Shown in pieces: positions 56,072 through 64,000 of a DNA stretch of 64,000 nt; positions within the stretch are counted from its first letter, which is position 1; each line of letters begins with the position of its first letter. Both the position numbers and the translations under genes were made by a program. This stretch comes from Methanoplanus endosymbiosus (GTDB lineage: Archaea; Halobacteriota; Methanomicrobia; Methanomicrobiales; Methanomicrobiaceae): positions 124,001-188,000 of the forward strand of contig NZ_CP096115.1 in assembly GCF_024662215.1 (NCBI RefSeq), given 5' to 3'. Under the pieces are notes generated by a model. It was not told the DNA's origin. It saw only the letters and a program-made list of their open reading frames with translations, and searched no databases.

Positions 56072-58001
56072 AAACGGCGAAGAGAAACTCATTTCCAGGC
56101 TGCATGAGTCAGGATTAATTGAGGTGACAGATATTGCAGATGCTCCGGAAGATCTGAAAAAACTTCTTGGAGGTAAGCAAAAACGCCTCGATAAACGAAT
56201 AGCTGAGCATAAGTCCTTTCTTGAACGCGGCATAGATGCCTTAAAGGAAGAGCCTCCGGGAGGATTTGGGGAAATTATGGCATATTTCTCCCCAAAAATC
56301 CAGAAAAAAACAGTTGTCACGGAGAGGAGCCTGTCGGAAATCGAGGCTGATCTCCTGATAATTAAGCCTGAGATCCAGCAGGCAGTCTCACTCAGAACAA
56401 CAGCTGAGGAGGCACGGGAGGAGCTTGGGCGGCTGAAGGATGAACGGGCACTGCTGACTCTCCTAATCCCGTTTGATTTTGATCTCAGCTACCTTGGCAG
56501 ATCGGAATTTCTTTCAGTCCGGGCAGGTTTTTTTGAGAAGGAAGAGGCCGGACTACTGAATAAAGAACTTACCGGACGTGGAATTGACGGATATATTCTC
56601 AGGCAGGCAGAGGTTGAGGGTGGAGAGGTTATTGTCATAGCCTCACTCTTCCGCTGCTCGGCTGAGGTGGAGCGGGCACTCAAAAAATTCTCATTTCGGG
56701 AGTTTAATCCCGGAATTTTATCCGGTAAACCTGATGAGGTTATAGCGGGAATTGACAGGGAGACAGAAGAACTTGAAGAGAAGATACATACAATACGTGG
56801 AGAGCAGGAAAAGCTGAGAAAGAGGGATCTTTTGGCATTTCAGGCCCTTCATGAGGAGTTTGCAGTACTTCGCAGCCGTGAAGAGGGACTTTTGCATTCT
56901 GACTCAGAGAAGGATCTTACTGTAATCAGGGGCTTTGTTCCTGAAAAGGAGAAAGAAGAGCTTAAAGAACTCTGTGATAATGCCTCATCCGGACTTTCAC
57001 TCTGTATATTTGAGCGTGTTGATCCGGAATCTGAGGAAATTCCTGTTCTCTGTCATCACCATCCGGCCATCCGTCCGTTTGTCATGCTTACAAAGCTCTT
57101 TGCAACACCGCAATACGGGGAGACAGACCCGACACTCTTTTTAGCCCCTGTGCTTGTGATAACATTCGGAATCATGCTTGGTGATGTCGGCTATGGTCTT
57201 TTGCTTGTCATACTCAGCGCCCTTATACTGAACGGAGCCGGGAGGGAGGAGGGTGATCTCCGTGATCTCACCCTTGTTCTTCTTGCATGCGGATTTTCAG
57301 GGATATTTTTCGGGTTTCTTGAAGGTGGGTTCTTCGGTGACCTCCTGCCACAATTTGCCGGGGACAACTACATTCCCGGAATCATAAATCCGCTTGAGGA
57401 CCCTATCCGGATGCTCACCATAGCCCTGATATTCGGCATTCTGCATCTCAATGCCGGCCTTATACTCGGAGCCAGAAAAAACCTGATGGCCGGCAATAAG
57501 GCAGGGATGCTCAGAGAACAGGGAGTGTGGTTCATGCTTGAGCCTTGTGCCGCCGTTTTGATCTTTATATTCTTTGGCTGGGCGGATTTCGGCTGGAGCG
57601 TAAAATATGCGGCGGTTGCAGGAACTATAATCTCGGTAGCTGTCATAATGCTCTCTGAAGGGCCTCTTGGATTCTTCAGCCTGACTGGCTTTCTTGGGGA
57701 CTGGCTCTCCTACTCCCGCATACTGGCACTGGCTCTCGCAACCGGAGGTATAGCAATGACAATTAATATTATAACCGGCATGATGGCCGGCATAGGTGAA
57801 ATATTCGTAATTGCCGCAGCCGTATTCTGCATTGCAGGCCATATGATAAACTTCATCCTCCAGGTGCTTGGCGGCTTTATTCATTCACTGAGGTTGCAGT
57901 ACGTTGAGTTTTTCGGAAAGTTCTATGAAGGGGGCGGTGAGAGCTTCAGCCCCTTCTCATATAAGAGAGTTTATACTATACAGGAGGGTGATACGAAATG
58001 A
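56025..58001 (+). CDS. atpI: A-type ATP synthase subunit I (membrane stator, a-type)
   Basis: 658 residues. The N-terminal half (~1-340) is a soluble helical, coiled-coil domain that contacts the peripheral stalks. The C-terminal half holds seven or more membrane segments, beginning near TLFLAPVLVITFGIMLGDVGYG, and the family end segment LQYVEFFGKFYEGGG. The conserved Arg needed for ion translocation is expected in the penultimate helix region (YSRILALALA). Together with the K ring it forms the ion path. The ATG at 56025 follows GGAGA. Confidence 0.9.
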   Translation: MLTPAPMCRLTILVHKNGEEKLISRLHESGLIEVTDIADAPEDLKKLLGGKQKRLDKRIAEHKSFLERGIDALKEEPPGGFGEIMAYFSPKIQKKTVVTERSLSEIEADLLIIKPEIQQAVSLRTTAEEAREELGRLKDERALLTLLIPFDFDLSYLGRSEFLSVRAGFFEKEEAGLLNKELTGRGIDGYILRQAEVEGGEVIVIASLFRCSAEVERALKKFSFREFNPGILSGKPDEVIAGIDRETEELEEKIHTIRGEQEKLRKRDLLAFQALHEEFAVLRSREEGLLHSDSEKDLTVIRGFVPEKEKEELKELCDNASSGLSLCIFERVDPESEEIPVLCHHHPAIRPFVMLTKLFATPQYGETDPTLFLAPVLVITFGIMLGDVGYGLLLVILSALILNGAGREEGDLRDLTLVLLACGFSGIFFGFLEGGFFGDLLPQFAGDNYIPGIINPLEDPIRMLTIALIFGILHLNAGLILGARKNLMAGNKAGMLREQGVWFMLEPCAAVLIFIFFGWADFGWSVKYAAVAGTIISVAVIMLSEGPLGFFSLTGFLGDWLSYSRILALALATGGIAMTINIITGMMAGIGEIFVIAAAVFCIAGHMINFILQVLGGFIHSLRLQYVEFFGKFYEGGGESFSPFSYKRVYTIQEGDTK

Positions 58002-59449
58002 CAGTTATAACTCCCGGCCTTGCACTCGCAGTTATCGGAGCCGGAACTGCTGTAGGAATGGCAGCTGTCGGTTCAGGGATAGGGGTTGGAATTGCGGGTG
58101 CGACCGGTGCAGGTGTAACCTCAGTCAGGCCGGATAAGTTTGGAAAAGCACTTGTTTTTCAGGCAGTTCCACAGACACAGGGCATATACGGGCTGCTTGT
58201 TGCAATCCTGATACTTCTCTCCACCGGAATTATCGGCGGAACAGGTGAGGAGATCTCCATTGCATCCGGGCTTGCGGCACTCGGAGCCGGTATAGCCGCA
58301 GGGGTCTCCGGCCTCTCGGCAATCGGACAGGGGATAGCTGCATCGTCAGGGATTGCAGCAACAGCAGAGCGTGATGAGGCGCTTGGAAGGTCACTTGTTT
58401 TCTCAGTTATCCCTGAGACGCAGGCTATATACGGGCTGCTTGTAGCTATTTTAATTCTTGCCTTCTCAGGGCTTTTATCCGGAAGTCCGGTTGCTACCAC
58501 TGCCACCGGGCTTGCAGCTGTCGGCTGTGGTCTTGCTGTTGGTCTTGCCGGACTTTCCGCAATCGGGCAGGGGATAGCAGCTTCCGGGGGAATTGCCGCA
58601 ACGTCCGAGAGACCGGAGATCTTTGGCAAGGCGCTTGTCTTCTCAGTAATTCCTGAAACCCAGGCTATATACGGGCTGCTTGTTGCAATACTTCTCATGA
58701 CATTCACCGGAATTGTTACAGACAGTCCGGTGTCAGATGTTTCGCTCGGCATTGCAGCAATCGGCTGTGGTCTTGCTGTTGGTCTTGCTGCCATATCTGC
58801 CATAGGCCAGGGCATTGCCTCTGCTGCCGGAATTGCGGCAACGGCAGAGAAGGACTCTATGTTTGGACGGGGTCTTGTCTTTTCGGTCATACCGGAGACA
58901 CAGGCTATATACGGGCTGCTTGTTGCAATACTTATTATGGCCTTTACCGGCATAGTCACCGGAGATATTACTACGAGCATTGCTGCCGGAATGGCTGCCA
59001 TTGCTTCGGGCATTGCCGTTGGTCTTGCCGGATTTTCAGGCATAGGGCAGGGAATTGCCGCATCGTCTGGTATATCGGCAACTTCAGAGAAGGATTCCAT
59101 GTTTGGAAAATCCCTTGTTTTCACTGTCATCCCTGAAACCCAGGCTATATACGGGCTGCTTGTTGCAATCCTCCTTATGGCTTTTACGGGAATAATCACA
59201 GGCGATGTTACAATAACAGCGGCAGTCGGCTTTGCATCACTCGGCTCCGGAATAGCAGTCGGTCTTGCCGGACTGTCGGCAATAGGGCAGGGAATGACTG
59301 CCGCATCCGGAATTGCGTCAACCACTGCACGGGCAGAAGCGATGGGCAGAAGCCTTATTTTTACTGTAATGGCAGAGACCTTTGCTATATTCGGCCTCCT
59401 TATTGCAATTCTGATCATGTTTGGCATCGGCCTCTTTAACGGAGGATAA
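57998..59449 (+). CDS. atpK: A-type ATP synthase subunit K: six-hairpin proteolipid
   Basis: 483 residues made of six fused two-helix hairpins with an 80-residue period. Ordinary proteolipids have one or two. Hairpins 2-6 each have SAIGQG (Gln111, 191, 271, 351, 431; SGIGQG in the fifth) in the first helix and a carboxylate in the second (PETQ Glu140, 220, 300, 380; AETF Glu460). These are ligands typical of sodium-binding rings. In hairpin 1 the Gln is Val30 and the Glu is Gln59, so it has no ion site. DNA around AGGCTATATACGGGCTGCTT is the same in four hairpins, showing recent duplication or gene conversion. Starts overlapping atpI (ATGA). Confidence 0.95.
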   Translation: MTVITPGLALAVIGAGTAVGMAAVGSGIGVGIAGATGAGVTSVRPDKFGKALVFQAVPQTQGIYGLLVAILILLSTGIIGGTGEEISIASGLAALGAGIAAGVSGLSAIGQGIAASSGIAATAERDEALGRSLVFSVIPETQAIYGLLVAILILAFSGLLSGSPVATTATGLAAVGCGLAVGLAGLSAIGQGIAASGGIAATSERPEIFGKALVFSVIPETQAIYGLLVAILLMTFTGIVTDSPVSDVSLGIAAIGCGLAVGLAAISAIGQGIASAAGIAATAEKDSMFGRGLVFSVIPETQAIYGLLVAILIMAFTGIVTGDITTSIAAGMAAIASGIAVGLAGFSGIGQGIAASSGISATSEKDSMFGKSLVFTVIPETQAIYGLLVAILLMAFTGIITGDVTITAAVGFASLGSGIAVGLAGLSAIGQGMTAASGIASTTARAEAMGRSLIFTVMAETFAIFGLLIAILIMFGIGLFNGG

Positions 59450-59452
59450 GAG

Positions 59453-60037
59453 ATGAGTGCTGAAGCAATTATGCAGGAGATCAGGCGTGAAGCGGAAGAG
59501 AGAGTTGCAGCAGTAAAAAAAGAGGCTGAAGAGAAGAATAGAGAGATCATTAATGAGGCACGAAGGGAGGCAGAAGCAGAGTATGCTGCTGTCATGAAAG
59601 AGGGCTTAAGAGAGATCCGGGAGGAGGAGAGGAGGCTCATATCACTGGCAAACCTTGAGGCAAATGAACTTGTAAGGCAGATAAAGGAGAAAGGAATTTC
59701 AAACTGTTTCTCAGAAGCAGAGAGAATCCTCTCTGAGATCTCTTCATCCGGAAACTATCCTGCCATCCTTGCCCGTCTCATTGAGGAGGGAAAGGCAGCT
59801 ATAGGTGAAGATGAACTTTTTGTGCTGACACGAAGAGAGGACAGAGAGCTGGTGAAAGGTCTTATTCCGGCATTTAACGGGCTTAATATGGATGATGTGG
59901 AGATCCGGGACGCAGGTGTGGTTTTACGTTCAGCCAGGCTTAATATCCGGATTGATCAGACCTTCCCTGAACGACTGAAGCGGCTGAAGAAGAGACTGAC
60001 ACATGATACAGCAGTGATGCTCTATGACAGAGTTTGA
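59453..60037 (+). CDS. atpE: A-type ATP synthase subunit E (peripheral stalk)
   Basis: 194 residues. The N-terminal half is a charged helix (IRREAEERVAAVKKEAEEKN) and the C-terminal half a globular domain with the segment DDVEIRDAGVVLRSARLNIRIDQTF, typical of subunit E, which caps the A3B3 head. GGAGG precedes the ATG. It overlaps atpC by 14 bp. Confidence 0.88.
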   Translation: MSAEAIMQEIRREAEERVAAVKKEAEEKNREIINEARREAEAEYAAVMKEGLREIREEERRLISLANLEANELVRQIKEKGISNCFSEAERILSEISSSGNYPAILARLIEEGKAAIGEDELFVLTRREDRELVKGLIPAFNGLNMDDVEIRDAGVVLRSARLNIRIDQTFPERLKRLKKRLTHDTAVMLYDRV

Positions 60038-61181
60038 ACCCGGAGAAGTACTCTCTGATCTCATTTCCGGCTCATTTTCCGGAGAGAGTGGCGAATATGC
60101 AGTAATTCTCTTTGTATTCGTGATATTCATAGCCATTATCATCGGTGCTGCAATATCATCGGGTTATATAAGGCTGATACTGAATATTGCAGGTTTTGCC
60201 CATCCTGTGGCAAGGGTAAGGTCTATCGGAAATCCGCTTGTTGAGAAAGAGAAGCTTAGGATACTTGCCGAATCCCATTTCCCCGATGAGATGATGGAGC
60301 ACCTGCGGCAGTTTGGATATGAGATTCCCCTGCACAGGATGTACACAGAAGATGAGAGCGAGCGTTTTCTGCGGGAGGAATATTACCGGTCAATGGAAAA
60401 GCTCCTTGATTCTGTTCCCGGCTCTGTCAGGCCCTTTTTTATTGCATATCTGAAATTTTCCGAGGCAGAAGAGGTGAAGTACATACTCAGGGCAGCCAGA
60501 GGAGGAACTGATCTTCAGGCAGTTTCTGTCGGCCGCCTGAATACAGTTCTTATCCGAAAACTGGCTCATGCTGAGAGCAGCGGAGAGATAAAGGCAATAT
60601 TAAAGGAGCTTGACCTAATTTCTCCGGATCAGGAGATTGGGGAAATTTCAGCAGTTTCACTGGAAGAACTGATCGATCGCCACCTGTACCATTCCTTTAT
60701 TAACGCATCCGGTCAGGTTGATGTCAGCCTTGCTGAACCAATAGGACTATTTGCAGGGCATGCAGTTGATATCAGAAACTTAAAAAACATCTCCCGTGCG
60801 GTCTCTCTCGGACTTGACAGGGAGGATAAACTAAAACAGCTGATAGACGGCGGGATTGAATTTCACGGCGAACGGTTGAGGGATCTTGCATCATGCACAA
60901 CAGCAGAAGCGGTGACTGATGCCTGCCGGGGGACATTATACCAGACTGCCCTTGAGAAGGCATCAGGAAGCGGGGATCCTGAAAAGGAGATGGATAATCT
61001 GCTTCTTGAGACCGGAGCAAGCCTTGCAGTAAAATATCATCTCGGAAGCGGCCCTCTGATACGTTTTGCCTTTGCACGAAGAATAGAGCATAACAATCTG
61101 ATTATTGCATACAACGGAGTCAGTGCAGGAATGCCGGCAGAGGAGATTATGAATATGATGGCCTGGGAGGGAGCTTTATGA
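60024..61181 (+). CDS. atpC: A-type ATP synthase subunit C with N-terminal membrane segment
   Basis: 385 residues. From ~60 onward it is a V/A-type subunit C (d) protein, the funnel that seats the central stalk on the K ring (FAHPVARVRSIGNPLV, ...EIPLHRMY). Residues ~24-55 (YAVILFVFVIFIAIIIGAA) form a long hydrophobic segment, unexpected because this subunit is normally soluble. Its coding sequence overlaps atpE. No ATG close after the segment would easily remove it, although the ATG at 60291 exists far inside. Overlaps atpF (ATGA). Confidence 0.85.
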   Translation: MTEFEPGEVLSDLISGSFSGESGEYAVILFVFVIFIAIIIGAAISSGYIRLILNIAGFAHPVARVRSIGNPLVEKEKLRILAESHFPDEMMEHLRQFGYEIPLHRMYTEDESERFLREEYYRSMEKLLDSVPGSVRPFFIAYLKFSEAEEVKYILRAARGGTDLQAVSVGRLNTVLIRKLAHAESSGEIKAILKELDLISPDQEIGEISAVSLEELIDRHLYHSFINASGQVDVSLAEPIGLFAGHAVDIRNLKNISRAVSLGLDREDKLKQLIDGGIEFHGERLRDLASCTTAEAVTDACRGTLYQTALEKASGSGDPEKEMDNLLLETGASLAVKYHLGSGPLIRFAFARRIEHNNLIIAYNGVSAGMPAEEIMNMMAWEGAL

Positions 61182-61450
61182 AGCTTGCTGTAATTGGCGG
61201 CCGTAAAATCACAGCCGGATTCGCCCTTGCCGGAGTGTCCGTTCTGAGATCATGCAGAGATGAAAGAGAGGCTGAAAAAGCCCTGAAAGAGTTCGCGTAC
61301 CGGGAAGATACAGGGATTATTCTGATCGAGAGATATTATGCAGATAAGATTGTGGAGGAGGTAAACCGCTTTATGCAGATTAGAAATCCATATCCCCTTA
61401 TTGTTATAATTCCTTCATATGGTGGGGAAGGGAGAAGTGAAGATGAATAA
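61178..61450 (+). CDS. atpF: A-type ATP synthase subunit F (central stalk)
   Basis: 90 residues of the small Rossmann-like V/A-type F subunit: LAVIGGRKITAGFALAGV at the start and IILIERYYADKI, then YPLIVIIPS. It binds the D subunit in the central stalk and can regulate ATP hydrolysis. Overlaps both neighbours, atpC and atpA. Confidence 0.88.
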   Translation: MKLAVIGGRKITAGFALAGVSVLRSCRDEREAEKALKEFAYREDTGIILIERYYADKIVEEVNRFMQIRNPYPLIVIIPSYGGEGRSEDE

Positions 61451-63209
61451 GAGAGGAATAATAATACGAATTGCAGGCCCTGTTATCGAGGCGGAAAATA
61501 TGCGGGGTGCACAGATGTACGAACTCGTCCATGTCGGGGATAAGGGGCTTGTCGGAGAAGTAATTGCACTTGAGAGGGATGTTGCCACAGTACAGGTATA
61601 TGAAGATACAAAAGGTCTCTTTCCCGGCCAGCCTGTGGAAGGGACTGGTATGCCGCTCTCGGCAGAGCTTGGCCCCGGACTGTTGGGTATGATATATGAC
61701 GGCATACAGAGACCGCTTGAGAGTATGCGTAATTCTGTTGGCGATTTCATAATAAAGGGCACTTATATTTCCCCCCTTGATCACAAATGCCTCTGGGATT
61801 ATTCTCCGGAAATCACTGCCGGAAGCAGGGTATCAGAGGGAGATATTCTTGGAACTGTCCCCGAAGGAAATATCCTGCACAGGATCTTAGTCCCCGCAGG
61901 AACAGAGGGCGAAGTTATCCGGGCAGCACCCCCCGGACGATATACAATAGAAGAGCCTGTAGCTGTAATCAGGACAAAAGACGGTGAGAAGGTTGTAACT
62001 ATGGTCAGGCACTGGCCGGTCAGAAAGGCAAGGCCAATCGGGAAGAAGCTTGACCCGGTTGAGCCGCTCATTACAGGCCAGAGGGTTATAGATACACTCT
62101 TTCCGATTGCAAAAGGCGGCACATCAGCTGTTCCCGGCCCATTTGGAGCCGGTAAAACTGTAGTGCAGCACCAGCTTGCCAAATGGTCGGATGCTGATGT
62201 CATCGTCTATGTCGGCTGCGGGGAGCGTGGCAATGAAATGGCCGATGTGCTGCGTGAATTTCCGAGGCTTGAAGATCCAAAGACTCATGAACCGCTTATG
62301 AGGAGAACTGTCCTGATTGCAAACACCAGCAATATGCCTGTCGCTGCAAGGGAGGCGAGTGTCTATACCGGAATCACTATTGCGGAATATTACCGTGACA
62401 TGGGTTATAATGTCGCATTAATGGCAGATTCAACCTCACGCTGGGCAGAGGCAATGAGAGAGATCTCAGGAAGACTTGAGGAGATGCCTGGAGAACAGGG
62501 CTATCCGGCATATCTTGCTTCACGTCTTGCGGATTTCTATGAACGTGCCGGAAGGGCAAGGGTTCTTGGAAGCAGTGAGAGTACAGGCTCAATTTCGGTC
62601 ATAGGGGCGGTCTCGCCTCCGGGGGGAGATTTTTCAGAGCCTGTAACCCAGAATACTCTTAGGATTGTCAGGGTTTTCTGGGCTTTGGATGCAGAGCTTG
62701 CCCATGAACGGCATTTTCCGGCTGTAAACTGGCTTCTCTCGTACTCTCTTTATACTGATCTGGTATCTTCCTGGTGGGAGGAGAAGGCAGGAGGGGGCTG
62801 GGCTGAAATGAGGCAGGAGATGATGAGCCTGCTGCAAAAGGAGAGCGAACTTGAGGAGATTGTTCAGCTTGTAGGACCTGATGTGCTCCCGGAGGGTGAT
62901 CGACTTATACTGCTGACGGCAGGGATAATCAGGGACTCTTTCCTTGTGCAGTATGCAACAGATAAAGATGATCGCTACTGCGCACCATTTAAGCAGAATG
63001 CCATGATGAAGACTATTACAGGCTTTTACAGACTTGCCGGAGATGCTGTAAAGAGAGGTGTTCTGACATCTGAGATCGCAGCACTTCCGGCTTTGCAGAG
63101 TTTCACCCGTCTTGGAAGCAGGCCTGATGATGAGATACTTTCTGTCTGCAATGAAATTATACATTCTCTGAAGACAGGGATTGAAGATCTCAACGGGGAT
63201 GGTGTATAA
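61443..63209 (+). CDS. atpA: A-type ATP synthase catalytic subunit A
   Basis: 588 residues. Walker A GPFGAGKT (232-239), the non-homologous insert region characteristic of V/A-type A subunits (~115-190), the GERGNEM motif, and [20 protein letters not shown]. Catalyses ATP synthesis at the A/B interfaces. ATG 61443 was chosen because GGGAG lies just upstream and it overlaps the atpF stop; an ATG at 61419 would add eight residues. Confidence 0.95.
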   Translation: MNKRGIIIRIAGPVIEAENMRGAQMYELVHVGDKGLVGEVIALERDVATVQVYEDTKGLFPGQPVEGTGMPLSAELGPGLLGMIYDGIQRPLESMRNSVGDFIIKGTYISPLDHKCLWDYSPEITAGSRVSEGDILGTVPEGNILHRILVPAGTEGEVIRAAPPGRYTIEEPVAVIRTKDGEKVVTMVRHWPVRKARPIGKKLDPVEPLITGQRVIDTLFPIAKGGTSAVPGPFGAGKTVVQHQLAKWSDADVIVYVGCGERGNEMADVLREFPRLEDPKTHEPLMRRTVLIANTSNMPVAAREASVYTGITIAEYYRDMGYNVALMADSTSRWAEAMREISGRLEEMPGEQGYPAYLASRLADFYERAGRARVLGSSESTGSISVIGAVSPPGGDFSEPVTQNTLRIVRVFWALDAELAHERHFPAVNWLLSYSLYTDLVSSWWEEKAGGGWAEMRQEMMSLLQKESELEEIVQLVGPDVLPEGDRLILLTAGIIRDSFLVQYATDKDDRYCAPFKQNAMMKTITGFYRLAGDAVKRGVLTSEIAALPALQSFTRLGSRPDDEILSVCNEIIHSLKTGIEDLNGDGV

Positions 63210-64000
63210 TGGTGAAGCATGGAAGGGAGTTCTCTTCGGTAGTAAGGGTTGAAGGGCCACTGATTGCAGTGGAGGGTATTGATGATGCAGATTATGGTGA
63301 GCTTGTTGAGGTCAGGTTTCCGGATGGCACAATACAGAAAGGGGAGGTCCTTGAGACAAGGAGGGGCCTTGCAATTGTGCAGGTCTTTGGAGGCACAAGT
63401 GATCTTGATACAGATATAACTTCAGTCAGGTTTACAGGTTCGCCTATGAAGATCGGTGTCTCGCGTGAGATGCTCGGACGGGTGCTGAGCGGCCAGGGTG
63501 AGCCGATAGACGGGGGTGGAGATGTAATTCCCGATATGGTCATGGATATCTCCGGCTATTCTATTAATCCCTTTGCCCGGGAGTACCCCGAAGATTTTAT
63601 CGAAACCGGAATATCTGCAATGGATGGTATGGATACACTTGTGAGGGGGCAGAAGCTTCCGATTTTTTCAGGTTCAGGAATGCCTCATTCGCAGCTTGCT
63701 GCACAGATCGCAAGGCAGGCCCGTGTGCTTGGTGAAGAGGAGGATTTCGCACTGGTCTTTGGTGCCATGGGCATTACCTATGAGGAGGCACATTACTTTG
63801 AGCAGGAGTTCAGACGGACAGGTGCTCTTGAACATTCCGTTCTTTTCGTCAACCATGCAGATGATCCGGCAATTGAGAGAATAATTACGCCAAGGCTTGC
63901 ACTGACTGCGGCTGAGTATCTTGCCTTCCATGAGGGGATGCATGTTCTGGTGATTCTTCAGGATATCACAAGCTATTGTGAGGCACTTCGTGAGGTCTCG
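63209..64000 (+). CDS. atpB: A-type ATP synthase subunit B, N-terminal part (3' end outside window)
   Basis: 264 codons are in the window and the frame is open to the end. The start overlaps the atpA stop (TAATG). Segments are [74 protein letters not shown] as family landmarks, and the degenerate P-loop SGSGMPHSQ in place of a functional Walker A, as expected of the non-catalytic subunit. Subunit D is expected downstream. Confidence 0.93.
   Translation, partial: MVKHGREFSSVVRVEGPLIAVEGIDDADYGELVEVRFPDGTIQKGEVLETRRGLAIVQVFGGTSDLDTDITSVRFTGSPMKIGVSREMLGRVLSGQGEPIDGGGDVIPDMVMDISGYSINPFAREYPEDFIETGISAMDGMDTLVRGQKLPIFSGSGMPHSQLAAQIARQARVLGEEEDFALVFGAMGITYEEAHYFEQEFRRTGALEHSVLFVNHADDPAIERIITPRLALTAAEYLAFHEGMHVLVILQDITSYCEALREVS

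Noticed and set aside
57297-57884. 195-codon minus-strand frame
   Set aside because: Antisense to the membrane half of atpI; no known similarity.
58159-59640. A 493-codon frame on the minus strand
   Set aside because: It is antisense to the K proteolipid gene, whose repeats keep the opposite strand open; it has no plausible protein composition.

Overview
The window looks like chromosome of a methanogenic archaeon, most likely a Methanomicrobiales member of the Methanoplanus/Methanolacinia type. The grounds are an archaeal A-type ATP synthase operon, several soluble multi-PAS sensor proteins of the methanogen kind, AMP-forming acetyl-CoA synthetase beside an acetate-type transporter, an aldehyde:ferredoxin oxidoreductase, TATA-type promoters (often close to the start codon, suggesting leaderless mRNAs) and GGTGA/GGTGATC ribosome-binding sites. 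The genus is an inference; no rRNA lies in the window.

Layout. 1-1.3 kb: the end of a PAS/histidine-kinase-like protein whose phospho-acceptor histidine is missing, then a GNAT acetyltransferase. 1.4-5.7 kb: a hydantoinase/oxoprolinase-family gene coupled to a histone-deacetylase-family gene that an ISH3/IS4-like insertion sequence has split, with clear terminal inverted repeats and a target duplication. 5.7-7.4 kb: a DarT-DarG DNA ADP-ribosylation toxin-antitoxin pair. 7.5-12 kb: acetate uptake and activation (satP, acs) divergent from a winged-helix/PAS regulator. 12-15 kb: a response-regulator remnant, a five-PAS histidine kinase and tRNA-Gly(CCC). 15.5-18.7 kb: aldehyde:ferredoxin oxidoreductase and a GH3 lipoprotein. 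18.9-20.6 kb: an ATPase/TOPRIM pair resembling defence modules. 20.8-23 kb: a membrane sensor with a solute-binding domain, and a decayed VOC gene.

23.2-46.1 kb looks like a genome-defence island, visibly more AT-rich in its first part. It holds a 2046-aa RecQ helicase with an N-terminal DUF559-like nuclease, convergent with a 1616-aa DUF1998-type helicase and a 1225-aa partner (Druantia type III-like). It continues with a four-gene operon: a small protein, two BrxC/BrxD-type ATPases and an Lhr-like helicase (Shango-like, without a visible TerB domain). The second ATPase appears to start at an ACG codon. The island ends with an IS200/IS605-type right-end hairpin without tnpB and a protein built from nested repeats.

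46.8-55.3 kb: a lipoprotein with two fused solute-binding domains, a PEP-utilising dikinase of rifampicin-phosphotransferase architecture, two tandem alpha/beta hydrolases and a lipoprotein. 55.7-64 kb: the A-type ATP synthase operon H-I-K-E-C-F-A-B, running off the end inside B. Its K subunit is six fused hairpins, five with the Gln/Glu ion-binding pair and one without, and its C subunit begins with an unexpected membrane segment.
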